Below are positions 4,595 through 5,388 of a stretch of DNA of 5,388 nucleotides, one piece after another (the stretch's first letter is position 1; the number at the start of each line of letters is the position of its first letter). The notes under the pieces are model-generated. The model was not told where the DNA came from and searched no databases. It was given only the letters and a program-made list of their open reading frames with translations. The stretch comes from an uncultured Bacteroidales bacterium (GTDB lineage: Bacteria > Bacteroidota > Bacteroidia > Bacteroidales > P3), in assembly GCA_900319595.1 (NCBI GenBank), contig ONOZ01000072.1, forward strand, positions 1 through 5,388. Reading direction: 5' to 3'. The position numbers and the translations under genes are program-made.

Positions 4595-5388
4595 TTATTC
4601 ACTTTTAGTCTGTAAAGCATAGATTGCTCCACTGCCCGAGTTATTTATAACTCTCATTCCCAATAGCAAATCATAAACCTGCTGTGCTTTCTGTGCATTC
4701 AGTGCAGTATGTGCCTCTATCTTAACTAAATTGTCTAACGCTTGCGTCTGATAAGCACTCATAACATCACCAGCAGTTGCTCCCATTGATTGCTGTATAG
4801 CAAACACACTTTTCTGTATCTCACCTAACCTGTCAAAGTTTGCCATCATAAAACCACTCAACGTTGCAGCCGATTCTTCTGTCATTCCCTTAACACCACC
4901 AATCAAACCACCTGCTGTACTTGCCGTAACACCAAAAGCAGTGTTTATTCGCTTTATAACAGGATACATCGCCTGTAAAGCATTGTTTGCCTCTGCCGTA
5001 GCCTGTAACCCCGTTGCAATCATTCTATCAACATCAGTACTCCCCATTCCCCCTCTATTAACCATATCTTCTATTTGGTCAAATAATCTTTGGAATTTAG
5101 CCTTTATGATAGTTGTCATTATCATCTTTTGAACCATTGAGGAAACCATCTCCCCAAAAGATTTCTTTAACGCAGAAAACGTATTCTGTCCAGCCTCTTT
5201 TGCTTGTGTAAAAACATTAACAATATTTTCCAAATACCCCTTAACATCACTACCTAAAAGACTTTGGAACATCTCTTCCTGTTTCTGTATTATCTGCTCT
5301 CTATACTGCTCGGCTTTCTCCTCATATGATTGTATCTCTTGGCTATCTGCACGTTTCTTTTGCCTTGCTTTCTCCGCCTGTTGTTGTG
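4595..5388 (-). CDS. Probable phage tail tape measure protein, C-terminal part
   Basis: The minus-strand frame is open from the right edge to TAA at 4595-4597, giving about 264 residues of a larger protein. The first Met in the visible part (5270-5272) is internal, because 38 codons upstream are also open and code a Gln/Glu/Lys-rich coiled coil (ending YREQIIQKQEE) that runs on without a break. Next comes a helical block with SFGEMVSSMVQKMIMTTIIK and FQRLFDQIEDMVNRGG, then an Ala/Gly-rich part with FGVTASTAGGLIGGVKGMTEE, and finally LDNLVKIEAHTALNAQKAQQ. This order (coiled coil, a 'MVxxMVQKMI' helix with a following 'LFDQI', Gly/Ala-rich segment, then an 'xxLVxIExxT' segment) is what I recall at the C-termini of tape measure proteins of Bacteroidota siphoviruses. 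These set tail length and sit in the tail tube. Here it is the last gene of its unit. A different long tail protein is the main alternative. Confidence 0.75.
   Translation of the reverse strand, partial: QQQAEKARQKKRADSQEIQSYEEKAEQYREQIIQKQEEMFQSLLGSDVKGYLENIVNVFTQAKEAGQNTFSALKKSFGEMVSSMVQKMIMTTIIKAKFQRLFDQIEDMVNRGGMGSTDVDRMIATGLQATAEANNALQAMYPVIKRINTAFGVTASTAGGLIGGVKGMTEESAATLSGFMMANFDRLGEIQKSVFAIQQSMGATAGDVMSAYQTQALDNLVKIEAHTALNAQKAQQVYDLLLGMRVINNSGSGAIYALQTKSE

Noticed and set aside
4578..4622. Short plus-strand ORF of 14 codons beginning MSKEMF after the lipoprotein gene
   Set aside because: Too short, antisense to the end of the tape measure gene, with nothing in the sequence to support translation.
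1..5388. CRISPR array, insertion sequence, retron or diversity-generating retroelement
   Set aside because: No spaced repeat series, no transposase or reverse transcriptase motif, and no template/variable repeat pair is visible on either strand.

Overview
The window looks like one end of a prophage in an AT-rich genome of the Bacteroidota. Three promoters carry the Bacteroidota -7 box TAnnTTTG, and two of these also have a TTTG 19-20 bases upstream. Start codons are preceded by A-rich leaders rather than strong Shine-Dalgarno sequences, and there is a lipoprotein with a short Ser-rich lipobox. TAA, TAG and TGA all serve as stops, so the standard bacterial code fits. I cannot name a genus.

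Left part (1-590): the start of an unrecognised minus-strand gene that runs off the left edge, then a plus-strand tRNA-Gln(CTG) with its own promoter and an intrinsic terminator. Phage-type genes begin just beyond the 3' side of the tRNA. This is the usual geometry for an element integrated into a tRNA 3' end, so the prophage boundary is probably at or just after the tRNA. A pair of TTTTTGACC repeats lies in the junction. No integrase is in the window.

Middle part (588-3054, minus strand): five small genes that I recall as a recurrent but functionally uncharacterised module of gut phages. In transcription order they are a 323-aa protein with GGF repeats and a Cys-Cys-Cys-Glu-Asn-Arg motif, a 163-aa protein with a coiled-coil tail, a 71-aa protein with a Tyr/Arg/Asp-rich tail, a 134-aa protein, and a roughly 99-aa HExxH mini-metallopeptidase. 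Their promoter is at about 3115-3122 with a perfect 14-bp palindrome over the predicted transcription start. A minus-strand hairpin plus T-run splits the module in front of the 134-aa gene.

Right part (3240-5388): a two-gene plus-strand cassette with a host-type promoter lies between the phage transcription units. It encodes a membrane-anchored helical protein and, overlapping by ATGA, an outer-membrane-type lipoprotein. It is divergent from the five-gene module and convergent with the C-terminal part of a probable tail tape measure protein, which enters from the right edge. The tape measure unit ends at its own hairpin terminator (4538-4565). Opposite strand and separate promoter suggest a moron (lysogenic conversion cargo). 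An alternative is a spanin-like envelope pair. It is the best candidate here for an undescribed function.
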